Source: Catonia carolina (lineage: Eukaryota > Arthropoda > Insecta > Hemiptera > Achilidae). Taken from it: a DNA stretch of 64,000 bases. The stretch is taken from assembly GCA_035578175.1 (NCBI GenBank), contig JAQMRL010000010.1, forward strand, positions 28,760,284 through 28,824,283. The letters are read 5' to 3'. The stretch's first letter is position 1. Each line of letters starts with the position of its first letter. The notes beneath the pieces were generated by a model. That model saw nothing but the letters and a program-made list of their open reading frames with translations. It had not been told where the DNA came from and made no database searches. A program made the translations under genes and the position numbers. Positions 50,338 to 61,360 of the stretch are shown here, piece after piece.

Positions 50338-50520
50338 TGATAAATAATTGCGGTCAAAGTAAATAATTTTATTTTTAAAACGTTTGAGCTTCCTTTAACT
50401 TCTTAGTATCGCAACAATTTCATTAATGTACAACTATTTCATTGCACGACACAATCAAATATTTTATTATTTTGTAGAAATATTGAATATAGTAAATAAA
50501 AAAAAAATAAATATCAGTTA
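50338..50520 (+). terminator. FAM91A 3' UTR and polyadenylation signal
   Basis: AT-rich sequence after the stop carries AATAAA at about 50495-50500, with a second overlapping copy a few bases on. Cleavage is expected 10-30 bases later. No other gene starts nearby. The transcript end is inferred from the signal only. Confidence 0.6.
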
Positions 50521-50576
50521 TTTTTTTATTGGTTTGATTATATTTTATTTTATGAGGGACGCCTTTTAAGATCTTA

Positions 50577-50905
50577 CAATTTTTTTTTTTTTTTTTTAAT
50601 TTCTTATATGTGTACGTTGCAATCTGTTCAATTCAGAACAATAAGCAACCCCATGACCCAATGAGATGAGGATGATATTTATGTATGACGTGTAAATGAG
50701 GTGTAGTCTTGTACAGACTCAGGTCGACCATTTCTGAGAGAGTATGGTTAATTGAACCCCAACCATTAAAGTACACCGGTAACCACTGTCTAGCATTCAA
50801 ATCCGTATAAAAGTAACTACCTTTACTAGGATTTGAACCAGGAACTTCCGTCTCCGAAAATCAGCTGTTTTGGCGACGACTTTATCTCTAGACCAACCCA
50901 ACAAT
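50577..50905 (-). repeat. tRNA-derived SINE family S1, copy c (minus)
   Basis: T run at 50580-50599 (tail), body, then GGATTTGAACCAGGAA (B box complement, about 50828) and CTCTAGACCAACCCAAC (head, about 50886-50902). About 330 bases, same family as 7390 and 18159. It lies just 3' of FAM91A. Confidence 0.88.
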
Positions 50906-51301
50906 AACCTTCACGTGTGATTTCCATTTTTTTACAAAATTACTTTTTTTAAATGCTTACTGTAAGCAAACTACTCAGCCGATTTCTCAGGTGAACTATT
51001 TCAACAATGAGAATGTCAAATGATAAAACAGTGATGTCACATTTCAATAGCACCATCTAGTGGACATTTTTCAAAGTTTAAAAGGCGACTCTCATATACC
51101 TTCAATAAAGTATACATTTTTTTCAAATTTCAATTTAAAAATATGTAAAAATGTTTAGTACTAGTGACGTTCAACTTATTTGAAGTTCATCCTTACTTTG
51201 AGTGGATTTTTAATATGTTTATGAAAGTAAAATCTCATTATCCTTGACTAAATGAGCCTCAAGGTTGTTGGGATTAGATAAAGTCTGAATTAACATTAAT
51301 A

Positions 51302-52440
51302 CGAGGGCCATCCGGAAAGTAGTACCCGTTTCCGCCGCATGAGGCGCTGACGAGGCGAGCAGCCGCCGGTCAAGGTCAGATCGCTTCAGTGGCTTGTCTG
51401 CCTTCTCTGTTGTAAGTTCCGCGACGCTAGCATTGCCTGTCTTGTTTCTGTGACCGTTCATAATGTTTAAAAAAATTGAGAACGCCGCCAGTTGTGAAGT
51501 GAGGGCTGTAATAAAATTTCTCAATGCAAGAAACGTTCGACCTTGTGATATTCATCGCCAATTAAAGGAAGTGTATGGAGACGATGTGATGGATGAGTCA
51601 TCTGTTCGGCGCTGGTGTCGTAATTTTAACTTGGGGAGGGGGAACACACACGACGATGAGCGTTCAGGGAGACCATCTGTCATTACAGATCAACTGCTGA
51701 GGTCAGTAGACGAATTCGTGAGGCACGATCGGCGCGTTACAATTGATGACATCTGTGAACATTTCCCTAATGTTTCTCGCACAATTCTTCATGAAATTGT
51801 CAAAGACCATCTGCATTATTATCCTCATTCACCAAAGAAACCAAAAAAATTCAAGACTGTTCTGTCCACCAGGAAACTTATGGCAACCATTTTCTGGGAT
51901 CGACGCGGTATACTGCTTATTGATTTTATGGCCCGTGGAGACACTATTAACGCTAATGCGTATTGTGAAACATTAAAGAAATTACGGCGGGCAATACAAA
52001 ATCGACGGAGAGGTCTATTGTCTGATGGCGTCATTCTCCTCCATGACAATGCCAGGCCTCATGCAGCGGGGATAACGCAACAACTTCTGCAGCAATTCAA
52101 TTGGGAAATTTTCGACCATCCACCGTATAGCCCGGACTTGGCCCCTTCAGATTTTCATCTCTTTACAAAACTTAAAGAGTTTTTGGCGGGAAAAAGATTT
52201 GACAGCGATGAAGAACTAAAAGAAGGTGTGACTATGTATTTCGATCGGCTGGCGGCGGAGGAATATGATGCTGGAATACAAAAACTCGTCACACGTTATG
52301 ACAAATGCTTAAATTTGCTTGGAGATTATGTGGAGAAGTAGTTTAAGGTATGCTCTTTTCAATAAAAATGTTTACATTTGTTAATATTTACTTCTGTGTC
52401 TTTATTTCACAAACGGGTACTACTTTCCGGATGGCCCTCG
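51302..52440 (+). mobile_element. Mariner with an in-frame internal deletion
   Basis: TA duplication at 51300-51301 and 52441-52442; ends CGAGGGCCATCCGGAAAGTA and its exact inverse. The transposase frame 51463-52341 is open, but the element is about 150-200 bases shorter than a complete copy. Confidence 0.94.
51463..52341 (+). CDS. Mariner transposase, open frame but catalytic Asp 1 deleted
   Basis: 292 residues against about 345-350. The N-terminal HTH half is complete (NAASCEVRAVIKFLNARNVR, SSVRRWCRNFNLGRG, ERSGRPSVITDQLL). Then HEIVKDHLHYY joins directly to PHSPKKPKKFKTVLS, skipping the linker and the block that carries TGDETW, so the first catalytic Asp is absent. The remaining Asp are present: [12 protein letters not shown] and [15 protein letters not shown], 34 residues apart. 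It ends NLLGDYVEK. The product could still bind terminal repeats but should not cleave. Whether it is expressed is unknown. Confidence 0.9.
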   Translation: MFKKIENAASCEVRAVIKFLNARNVRPCDIHRQLKEVYGDDVMDESSVRRWCRNFNLGRGNTHDDERSGRPSVITDQLLRSVDEFVRHDRRVTIDDICEHFPNVSRTILHEIVKDHLHYYPHSPKKPKKFKTVLSTRKLMATIFWDRRGILLIDFMARGDTINANAYCETLKKLRRAIQNRRRGLLSDGVILLHDNARPHAAGITQQLLQQFNWEIFDHPPYSPDLAPSDFHLFTKLKEFLAGKRFDSDEELKEGVTMYFDRLAAEEYDAGIQKLVTRYDKCLNLLGDYVEK

Positions 52441-52442
52441 TA

Positions 52443-55015
52443 AGTTTAAAAAATGGAATTTTGAAATTTATAATTAAATATTCATTAAAAAATTTATAAT
52501 TATTTTGTTATAATGTATAATATTGTAAGATAGTGTTTACATTTGATTTCTTACACGACAAAATTTTAAATTGTCATTACAACAACATTTAAATTATTTC
52601 TAAATTTAGGCGCTGGTAGAGTGGATGCCAAATAAGCTTGCCGGTTTTCTGAAGTGTGCAGAAAGTTTGTTATGGTAATGGTGCGCTCGGTTGCCTCAGC
52701 GAGTGGTGGGAGTCAGTACTATATAGTGCTTGCCAATTACGGTGGCATGTAGGGAGGGTAGCGAGACAGAGAGAGAATGTGTTGCGCCTGCTGTTCCCTT
52801 CAACTCATTTCAATAAAAGAAGTACGGTGTTCAAGTGCAATAGAGACAATATGCAATACGGTAGGGCGCTCTGCTGGCCAGTTTCGCTCACTACACTCGG
52901 AACAAGCTCATTTTCATCAAAAAAATTTTGAAAAATTACTTTCGCTTCCTAATGAATGTTATTTTATTACACTATAAATATTATTATTATACTCTGATAT
53001 TTAGATAAGGTACGCTTGTACAAAGGTAGACGTTTAAATCTCTTAGCTTTTTTTTGCGTATCACGTAGGCTAATATAACTTCTTTTCAAGGATGACATAG
53101 TATGCGTTTTATTATTTTGTTATAAAATATAAAATTTTATCTGTAATTTGATATTTGTTGGGAAGAAATAGAAATAATAAACAAGCTTTAAAGAATCACT
53201 TTTTGAAGGGAAGTCAAAGATAGATCATCGTGTCTGGTGTCTCCTTCCTGATAGTATTCCAAGAAGCTGAATCATTTTTTATAGTTGTGAACTGTATACC
53301 AAACATATGTCAATTTTAAGAAATCAACTACACACGCACAATACCAGTTGTATGAAATTTTACAAAAAGAACTGCATAGTAAATATAACAGAAAGAGGAT
53401 ATGACGTCTCTCTCTTTCGGGCCTGTCAAAACGATGGTAGCTACATCATTTAGAAAAAAATGTATTGCCTGTTACCCCAAATTGAATCGAAGACATTTTT
53501 CCCCGTATTTTGTGTGCGCGCAACTAATTTTGACAGTGTGCGGCTTTCGACAGCGACACAAATGTAAAACGATAACCGCACGAACAGAACATAACGAGTG
53601 CGTACTACTTTAGAGGCAGCCTATATCAGGCTACAACGCTGTGGTGGGGGAGCTACTTACTGCGCATTTGCAGCCCACACGCCACCGTAGTTGGTTATAG
53701 TTATACCAGCTGTGGTCAGAGTCATGTCGCTCTTGCAACGTTATATATCAGCTGACCTGAAAACATTATTGTCTGTAATGTGTTGTATATGTGATAGGCG
53801 TTAATTGTTGTATACAATGTTTACCACTGAATGTTTTTAATATCACTAATAGATGATAATTTATATCGTTTAGAACATGTAATTTAATAGGCAGTTTGGT
53901 AATAAGACCCGAAATCTACGGACTGAATCCAAACTGTTTACACAGCTACACCGGCAAGCTTATTTAGCGTCCGCTTTATTACATATCTTTGTATCCTGCC
54001 ACAAAAAAACCGCTAATTATGCCTACTTATAATTGTGTTATTTTTTTTAACTGTACCTATGTTAATACATCTATAAAACTACACTGTTTAAGACAAATAT
54101 TGCATTTATGGTTGCTTTAAACATCTACCTATGAGGAAATATTTTACGGTATGTCTTCAGAACAGATTAAGCAAAATATGAATTAATGAGATTTTACTGT
54201 ATGTTATTGCAGCTGGGTTTTCTCCTAGTTCAGAATCAAATCTTTGGTATAGAACTTTAAAAAAATTCTGAATATTTTTGTATTTCTTTTGGAAAATTTG
54301 TGGCTTCTTGAGGAACGATAGTTACTATAATTATTCTGTAACATTCCAAAAAAATTAATGTTACTGAAAAAAAAACATTACATTCTGTTAACTTTTAGTA
54401 TCTTTTTGGAAGATAAAATTGAAATTGTTTATTAAATATTATTTAATTTGTATATTTTGAACCTTCATAATTTTGTTAAAGTACATTGCAGAAATGCATG
54501 AGAAACTTTATAAACATTCCCATAACTTTCATTTATTGTATGCTAGGTTGAGGTTACAGTTGCGGTTACCTGCAGGTTCAACTGTTGCGGTTGCCCACAT
54601 CACGGGTAACTGCACAGTACATCTGAGATCTAAGTTATTTACATGACAAATAAAGGATATTATGTATCTCTTTCAAACATTTTTTTAGTTGTTTTGTCTT
54701 TTTATTTGTTATTGGAAACCGCCCAATCCGATTGCTGCTTTTCGCAGTATTTTTTTGACATTATTCCGGTATAAATTTTTGAATAGGAATCCCAGTGGAG
54801 TTTTTTCAGGAATGGTTGTCGGCTGGTTACCATACAAAGTTCCTTGCCCAAACACTGTTGCTTAATAAATAATACCAGGCGATTGACTGGGCTGACCCGA
54901 AGGCCTTCTTCAAACATAAAAAATAAGTTTTAAAAAACATTCACAAAGCACCTTTATCCTCTTACATCTTCAATTTTGTCATATTCATTAAGTTTTCTCA
55001 TTGATTTTACAAATA
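52443..55015. other. Intergenic AT-rich DNA, no gene seen
   Basis: No exon, transposase or reverse-transcriptase signature was recognised. Short repeats occur at 54540-54610 (GGTTACAGTTGCGGTTACCTG and similar). Frames at 52656, 52777, 53401 and 54702 are short and show no family features. Confidence 0.4.
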
Positions 55016-55122
55016 CAGTAAAATCCCACTTATCCAATAATGTTCACCACTCAATGGTTACCTGGCTTAACCAAAATGAATCTGATTTTTTTTTAATTTG
55101 ATTATTGGTGTAATGTTTGCCC

Positions 55123-56427
55123 ATAACAGGCAGGTGGAGTGTTAAATTATTTGCTCAATCTGCTAGTTCCAGGGCTACAAAATATAGTTTTGTTTCTTAT
55201 CACATGTTCAGCCAATTATATGAGGTTTGGCTATTAAATAACGAGACTGACGTTGTAAAAAACTTAATTTTTATTTTATACATAATCACTTATTGTCACC
55301 TTTAATATACACTCCTTCTCTATCCCTACAACGCTCCATGCGAATTTTCCATTGTTGGAAACAGTGCTGGAAGTTATTTTCTGTCAGCTCCTTCAGGACA
55401 TGTGCCGCTTTCTCTTTTAATGCATCCACAGACTCCTATCTTGTCTCTTTTAATGCAGATTTCACCTTAGGGAACAGGTAGAAGTCACGTGGTACAAGAT
55501 CTGGTGAATAAGGTGGATTTTCTAACACTGAGATGCTGTAGTTGGCTAGGAACCTCTTAACAGATAACGCGGAATGAGCTGGCACAATGTCTTGATGGAG
55601 AACCCAAGATTTGTCCTTCCACACTTCAGAGCGTTTTTTCCTTACTCTTTGACGTAGTTTAGAAAGTACCCCAAGGTAGTAATACTGATTAATTGTTTGA
55701 CCTTCAGGAACCCAGTGAAGGTATACAATCCCATTGATATCAAAAAAAAAACAATCATCATTGCTTTAAATTTTGACTTGCTCATTCGAGGTTTTTTGGC
55801 TCTCGGTGAAGTTCAGCTCTTCTAGTGTATGGATTGGCGCTTCGTTTCCAGATCATAAGTAAAAAACCGCGTTTCATCACATGTTATTATCATTTCCAAA
55901 AAATTTAGTTCATTTTCAATCACATACAAAGTGTCAGTACAAACATTTTTGCGAGCTTCATTTCAAACATTTTTGAGTGGCAGTGTCCTGAAGGAGCTGA
56001 CAGAAGATGACAGCACTGTTTCCAACAATGGAAAATTCACATGGAGCATTGTAGGGATAGAGAAGGACTGTATATTGAAGGTGACAATAAGTGATTATGT
56101 ATAAAATTTAAAAAAAATTTGTACAATGGCAGTCTCGTTATTTAATAGCCACACCTTGTATGACTGAACCATTTAAGAACAGAAGAGGTAGAGGTGCAAC
56201 AGACTCAAGTCAGAGTTATCTCCTCTGAGAGAAATGAATTTTGTTATACAACGAGACCCTGTAATAAATAAAGTAATACTTACAGGGCGGAAAGTAAGTA
56301 CTTTTCGGAGGGCCATGCTGATAAGCATACCTTTCCACTCAGTGAGGAAGGCAAATGTTAAACCACCTTACTTTTTGTTTTGCTTAATAAAGCCTGTAGA
56401 GGTTCAAACCAGCCTATCGGCTGATGA
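55123..56427 (+). repeat. SINE-like family B, copy 8, with a mariner inside
   Basis: Head GCCCATAACAGGCAGGTGG at about 55120, tail GACCTAGACAGCAAC near 56427; near-duplication TGTAATGTTT / TGTAATGTATTT at the flanks. Split at AATTA|TGACTGAACC by the mariner 55221-56158. The family frame is broken here. Confidence 0.8.
55221..56158 (-). mobile_element. Foldback mariner, long inverted arms
   Basis: TA-flanked; ends TGAGGTTTGGCTATTAAATA and inverted CAAGGTGTGGCTATTAAATA. The inverted match continues inward for about 180 bases (ATAATCACTTATTGTCACCT, GTTGGAAACAGTGCTGGAAG, CAGCTCCTTCAGGACA and their complements). The minus strand between keeps a piece of transposase: WVLHQDIVPAHSALSVKRFL then PPYSPDLVPRDFYLFPKVK (55436-55624). 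HQD-I replaces the usual HHDNAPAH, so the copy is degraded. Confidence 0.88.
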
Positions 56428-56771
56428 CCTAGACAGCAACTGTAATGTATTTAAATACATAGTAGCGTCGGTAAGGTATAGAACAGTGTCCAATAAAATA
56501 AATTACAAATATAAGGTTTCAGTATTCTTTGAATCATCTGTTTAAGGTTGCCTTATGTTTTGTTGAACAATAAGAGGTATCGTCACCACCAGACATACTT
56601 TTAAACTGAAAATTGCTGTATTTTCATTTACATGTGCTAACAAAAATCTTAAATTCTGTTAATTCACTTCTAATGATTTTAAACTCAAAAGGTTTGTCCA
56701 CTCCCTATATTTGGTTAGCGAGGTTTTACTGCACATAACCATTATACAGTTGATAAATTATATTAATTTTT

Positions 56772-57720
56772 ACTTTCTCTTGCCTATATATGAATATATA
56801 GGAAGGAAAGTATTGTTTTCATGTCGATTTTTCGAAATTGAGTTTTCACTGGATCTATACGTTTTCAGACCCCCTGAATCCAAAAAACATGTTTTTAGCG
56901 ATTGGTCTGTGTTTGTGTGTGTGTGAACAGAATATCTCAAGAATGGAACCTCGTATGAACTTGAAACTTAAAACTTAAGTTAGACACCACTACCGGACCT
57001 GATATGAACATTTTCATCAAAATCAAACAACCGGCAGTAGTAGTTATTCCTGAAATTTTCACTTTTTTCGCGATTTTTTCAAAAACTTGTCCTACGATTT
57101 TTTTAAAAATCGCCACGTTTACTAAATTTTTTATGCTTTACAAGATAGGGTAGGCGTCATGTCTGCTGAAATTCTTGGTGAGGCTGTTTTTACGTAAAAA
57201 AATTGTTTCTTTAAGATTGCTGCTTACATATGCATTTTAGCATAAAATTGTATATAATGAAAGTTGTAGAAAATCCTACAACTGAAATTTTAAATCCTAC
57301 AACTGTTATTTATAACATTCTCTTGTATAACGCTTAGTTTAGCGGTAATTAGCGATTTTTTGTTTTTTTCTCACGAAAACGTGTAAAAAATCAATTTTTT
57401 TAAAAGATTTTAGCCTTAGTTTGCATTTTACAACAAAAGTGTATAATAAAATTCATAGGAAATTAAAAGATCTACAACTTTTATTTAAAGCATTTCCCTC
57501 TACAGAACCTAGTTTAGCATGAAAGAGTGATTTTCCATATTTTTAAGCCAAACTGAGGTCGATTTTCATTTTGCGTCTTTCACTCATGATTAAAATAAGG
57601 TTATGTTTATTAAGGTTAGTTTTTTGTTTGTTTCTAATGTTTTATTACTAATGTTAAAATGTATTTTTCATTATTTGCAATGACAAGAGAAAGTTGTGTG
57701 AGTGTTTCACACCAGATTTT
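56772..57720 (+). mobile_element. HINE-like main repeat, copy H11
   Basis: 5' ACTTTCTCTTGCCTATATAT, short TG run, 3' ACAAGAGAAAGTTGTGTGAG and TTTCACACCAGATTTTT. Full length, intergenic, 3' of FAM91A; same orientation as the intronic copies. Confidence 0.88.
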
Positions 57721-58114
57721 TATTATTAAACAAATACAAAATTTTTATGACAAACCTATTTATTTATTTTTATTATAAATATGATCATGATCATTGAATA
57801 TATTGTAATTTTATTTTGTAAATTTAATTTAAATTAATTAGATTCTAAATAATTGATAGTGATGTCGCTTAAGTATGTTGAATTTGTGGGTGATAATTTG
57901 TATTAAGAAAAAGAACTCCTTTGGAATTCTGAGGTAACTTAAATTACTAATGCATTATTATAAAAGTAAATGTTTGTATATATAATTTTGTATATTGTAA
58001 ATATAATTGTAAGGTAAATGCATTCAGAATAATTTAGTTATAAAATGTAACTAATCTAATAACAGAGTATGCTTGTTAAATTTATAAATAAAGAAAATAT
58101 TTATAGATACTATA
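57721..58114. other. AT-rich DNA, nothing recognised
   Basis: No coding or repeat assignment. Confidence 0.4.
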
Positions 58115-58115
58115 C

Positions 58116-59106
58116 TGGGTGATTCACGAAGATGTGTAGAAACTTTAGGAGCTCATTGTACATGTAAAAATAATGAAAAAAGTTTATACAAACATGGGTC
58201 CGGAAATGCTTCGTTAGCGAGTTACAGCTAGCGAAAGATTTTGCTCACCAGGTGAAATGAGGTCTTCCTGAAATTCTGGTAAGGTAGATTAAGGGGCGAA
58301 TTCAATCGTTTCTAATGATTTTTGACCTGATAAATTGAATAAAACAGGTCCCAGAACTGTAAGTTAAGTAGTTTTTGAGAAAACCAGTGTCAAATGCAAA
58401 ATATGGAGTGAAAAAAACACATTTTTTCATCTTTGGGCAACAATAACTATGTTATTTCTCCAAGAAATAGATAAAAATTTTGAATAAAACTTGTAGAAAA
58501 TTTTATTCTCAACAAAACGGTGTAAACAAAGTGCACAGAAAGCGAATAGATGTTTGATTAAATGAATTTTTATTCATAACAGTACAAAGTAAATTTAACC
58601 AGAAAAACATTAATCTAAACCTATTCAACCAAATTACTGTAAATTTTCAAAAGTTTGTCCGTCGACTTCAATGCATTTTTCTGCTCGTTTAAGGATAGCT
58701 CTTGTTGCTTTCCGTAGTTCAACAGGGCTTTCCTTTAACGGTGTAAAAGCTTCATTAATATGTCTAAGTATTTATTTTATTTTAAAAAATGATTTTTCAC
58801 TCCATTTTTTGCATTTAACACTGGTTTTCTCAAAAACTACTTAACTTACAGTTCTGGGATCTGTTTTATTGAATTTATCAGGTCAAAAACCATAACAAAT
58901 GATTGAATTCGCCCCTTAATCTACCTTACCAGAATTTCAGGAAGACCTCATTTCACCTGGTGAGCTGAAATCCGGGCGAAATCTTTCACTAGCTGTAACT
59001 CTGTAACGAAGCTTTTCTGGACCCATGTTTATATAAACTTTTTTCATTATTTTGACATGTACAATGAGCTCCCAAAGTTTCTGCATATCTTCGTGAATCA
59101 CCCTGC
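58116..59106 (-). mobile_element. Foldback DNA transposon, about 320-base inverted arms
   Basis: Arms 58116-58440 and about 58790-59106 are near-perfect complements, starting GGGTGATTCACGAAGATGTG / GGGTGATTCACGAAGATATG. The loop (58440-58790) keeps a minus-strand transposase tail: RHINEAFTPLKESPVELRKA then TRAILKRAEKCIEVDGQTFE. That C-terminus resembles the [14 protein letters not shown] Tc1/mariner group. A transcript would form a long hairpin. Confidence 0.85.
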
Positions 59107-60300
59107 ATTAACTATTTAGAAAGTATATATTTATAGAAAGTAAAAAATATTGTCTTAAAAGCCAATAAAAGTATGAGAGCTGTTTTTTTTCAACTTTTCA
59201 TAGGTCGTAAAGAAAAGACAAGTAAATATAGAAAAAAATATTGTACAGTATGGAGAAGAGACAAAAGAACTGTCACTGTGAACGAGTCACGGTTACTTAT
59301 AATTGACGGTGACCACAGTTATTCACATAGACGAGTAACCGTTCCCCAGTCACTGTTACAAAGATCGTTTACTCATTCTCTGTTCACTGTTTAAGACAGG
59401 ACGACACGGCAACCGTAATTCTACAGATAGAAGAGTAACACACCTCTTGTTCCCCCAATCACTTTTACAAAAATCAGTTACTTACTCATTTACTGTTCAC
59501 TGTCACGTTTAAGACAGAACGAATGCTTTACCTTAGAAACTAGTGAAAAAATTCACTCACTCATTCACTGTTCACAGTTAATAGACAAAACGACAAAATA
59601 TGCTTACTCTTGTTTAAGGCCCCTATAGTAGCTATGTAAGATATGTTGGTCTGTTCACTGGGCTTAGTGCTCTCCTTTGATAACTGGCACGTCCATTCTC
59701 TTTTACGCACTCTTCTCTCTCTCGCTCTTTCTCTGTCCCTCTTTCAGTCTCTTCCCCTTGTTATGTTTTTCATCTATTAGACTAAACAAAACGAGGGTAG
59801 TTCCTTTACATTTCTGATCGCAGTAACATAATTATATTACAGTGTTATTTTTATTGCACGCCGCGTTCTACCTAGCTGTTTTATTTATATTATGTGTTGT
59901 TATTTTTTTCAGTTGTAAATTGTTTCTTGTACTTTCTCTTTTTTATACAAAATGTTCTTTTTATTACTAATTTAGGATACCTTGTGTTAATCAGTTTTAG
60001 GCTAAATTTTTATTTTAGTTATAAGTGTAGCCCATTTTTTTAATTTATCAAAACTTCAGTTGTTATCATGAAAAACAACTGAAAACTTTATTATTATTTC
60101 ATGATAACAACTGAAAAATATACTAAGTATATACACAGTTATTACTACATCACTAATAACTATTAAAAGTAACGGTGAATGCAAAATCACTGTCACCGTG
60201 ATCACGGTGAAACAGTGAACGCTCTTCACTAGTATGGACTAATGTGGGTGGACTCCAATCCGGATAAGATGTAATGCTGTAAAATAAAAATATTACAGAC
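59107..60300. repeat. Degenerate tandem repeats and a hairpin, no gene
   Basis: Blocks with TCACTGTT, AAGACAG and ACGAC recur about every 110-130 bases between 59270 and 59600 (for example CTGTTCACTGTTTAAGACAG and CTGTTCACTGTCACGTTTAA). At 60053-60116 CAGTTGTTATCATGAAA faces TTTCATGATAACAACTG. The frame at 59173 has no family features. Confidence 0.5.
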
Positions 60301-60368
60301 ATAATACACGAGTACAGTGATTTTTGTTAGTCCTGTTACCCAATTGTTAATATCTGGTAATTTTTTTC

Positions 60369-60740
60369 AAATTATTTACACTCAATCTGTTAGTTGCAGG
60401 GCTAAAATAAATAGTTCTGTTTCTTATCAGATGGTCAGCCAATTAAATGACTGAATCATTTAAGAACAGAAGAGGTAGAGGTGTAAAAGACACTAATCAG
60501 AGTTATCTCCTCTGAAAGTAATGGATTTCATTATGCAGCCAGACCCTGTGGTGAATGAAGTGAAAGTGTCTTTTGCAGAGTGGAAAATATATGCTTTTCA
60601 GAGGGCCTGGCATGCTGATAAGGGTAATTTTTCACTCAGTGAGGAAGGCAATGGTAAACCACCTCACTCCTCGATTTACTTAGTAAAACCTCTACAGGTT
60701 CAAACCAGCCTACAGGCTGATGACCTAAACAACACAACAA
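60369..60740 (+). repeat. SINE-like family B, copy 9
   Basis: From TTATTTACACTCAATCTGTT (5'-truncated by about 30 bases) to the tail GACCTAAACAACACAACAAC. The family frame 60521-60745 is intact ([18 protein letters not shown]...). Confidence 0.82.
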
Positions 60741-60745
60741 CTTGA

Positions 60746-61360
60746 AGTTGGTAGCCCTACTCAACCGGTATAGATACGGCAGTATAAGTTGATTCTCCTT
60801 GAGCTGTGTAAAGTTTTGTGCCATTTCCGGTCCTGTTATGAACAGAATGTATTTTACTCTAGAACAACAGGTTTTCTTTTTTTAACAATATTTTTCTACG
60901 AAATCGTATGCGATATGGATACAATTATTTCAATTTTTTAGCAGCTTTCTGAACACTCAAATATGACTAACCAACTTGCGATGAAAGTTGTTGTAAACTT
61001 TTCCGTGGAGAATTGAGCAATCTTGTTTTCACATTCTCTAAAAGTCATCTGTCAAGAGAGTTGGTCGACCACTATTTTTTCTGTAGCAAACACTACCTAT
61101 CTCTCGAAATAGGTTTGTTAGCCTAGAAATTGACATTTTCTTTTGGTGGAGGAACACAAATTTAATTTGAAATGATTCTTTTACATTCGTGTACGATTTC
61201 ATAGGAAAATATTGTTCTAGAATGAAAACCCGTTGGTCTAAGGTAAAAGACATTCTGTTCGTAACATGACCGGAAACGGCACAAATTTTACACAGCTCAA
61301 GGGAAATCAACTCACACTGCCTTATATGTCTTACCAGTTGAGTAGGGCTACCAACTTCGT
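60746..61360 (-). mobile_element. Long-TIR element with HTH transposase fragment
   Basis: AAGTTGGTAGCCCTACTCAA at 60750 and its inverse at about 61335-61354; complementarity runs some 120 bases. The minus frame 61038-61310 reads FTLDQRVFILEQYFPMKSYT, ISRLTNLFREIGSV and NSGRPTLL, the helix-turn-helix N-terminal module also seen at 7861-8269. No catalytic part. Confidence 0.75.

Larger units (their letters stand above)
46690..48575 (+). pseudogene. LINE ORF2 C-terminus split by a Harbinger element
   Basis: Before the insertion: [20 protein letters not shown] then TPATP (46705-46790); after it [18 protein letters not shown] in shifted frame (48465-48520). Both match one LINE C-terminal block. 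The Harbinger element at 46806-48435 interrupts it. Confidence 0.65.
55016..56731. mobile_element. pogo/Tigger-type element hosting nested insertions
   Basis: CAGTAAAATCCCACTTATCC at 55016 (after TA) and the inverse of CAGTAAAACCTCGCTAACCA ending 56731. Most of the interior is the SINE-like copy at 55123-56427 and its mariner; the original element was about 400 bases. Confidence 0.6.

Noticed and set aside
49610..49690. Possible tRNA gene (A and B boxes at normal spacing)
   Set aside because: The acceptor stem does not pair, an A tail follows, and it sits inside another repeat. Called a tRNA-derived SINE.
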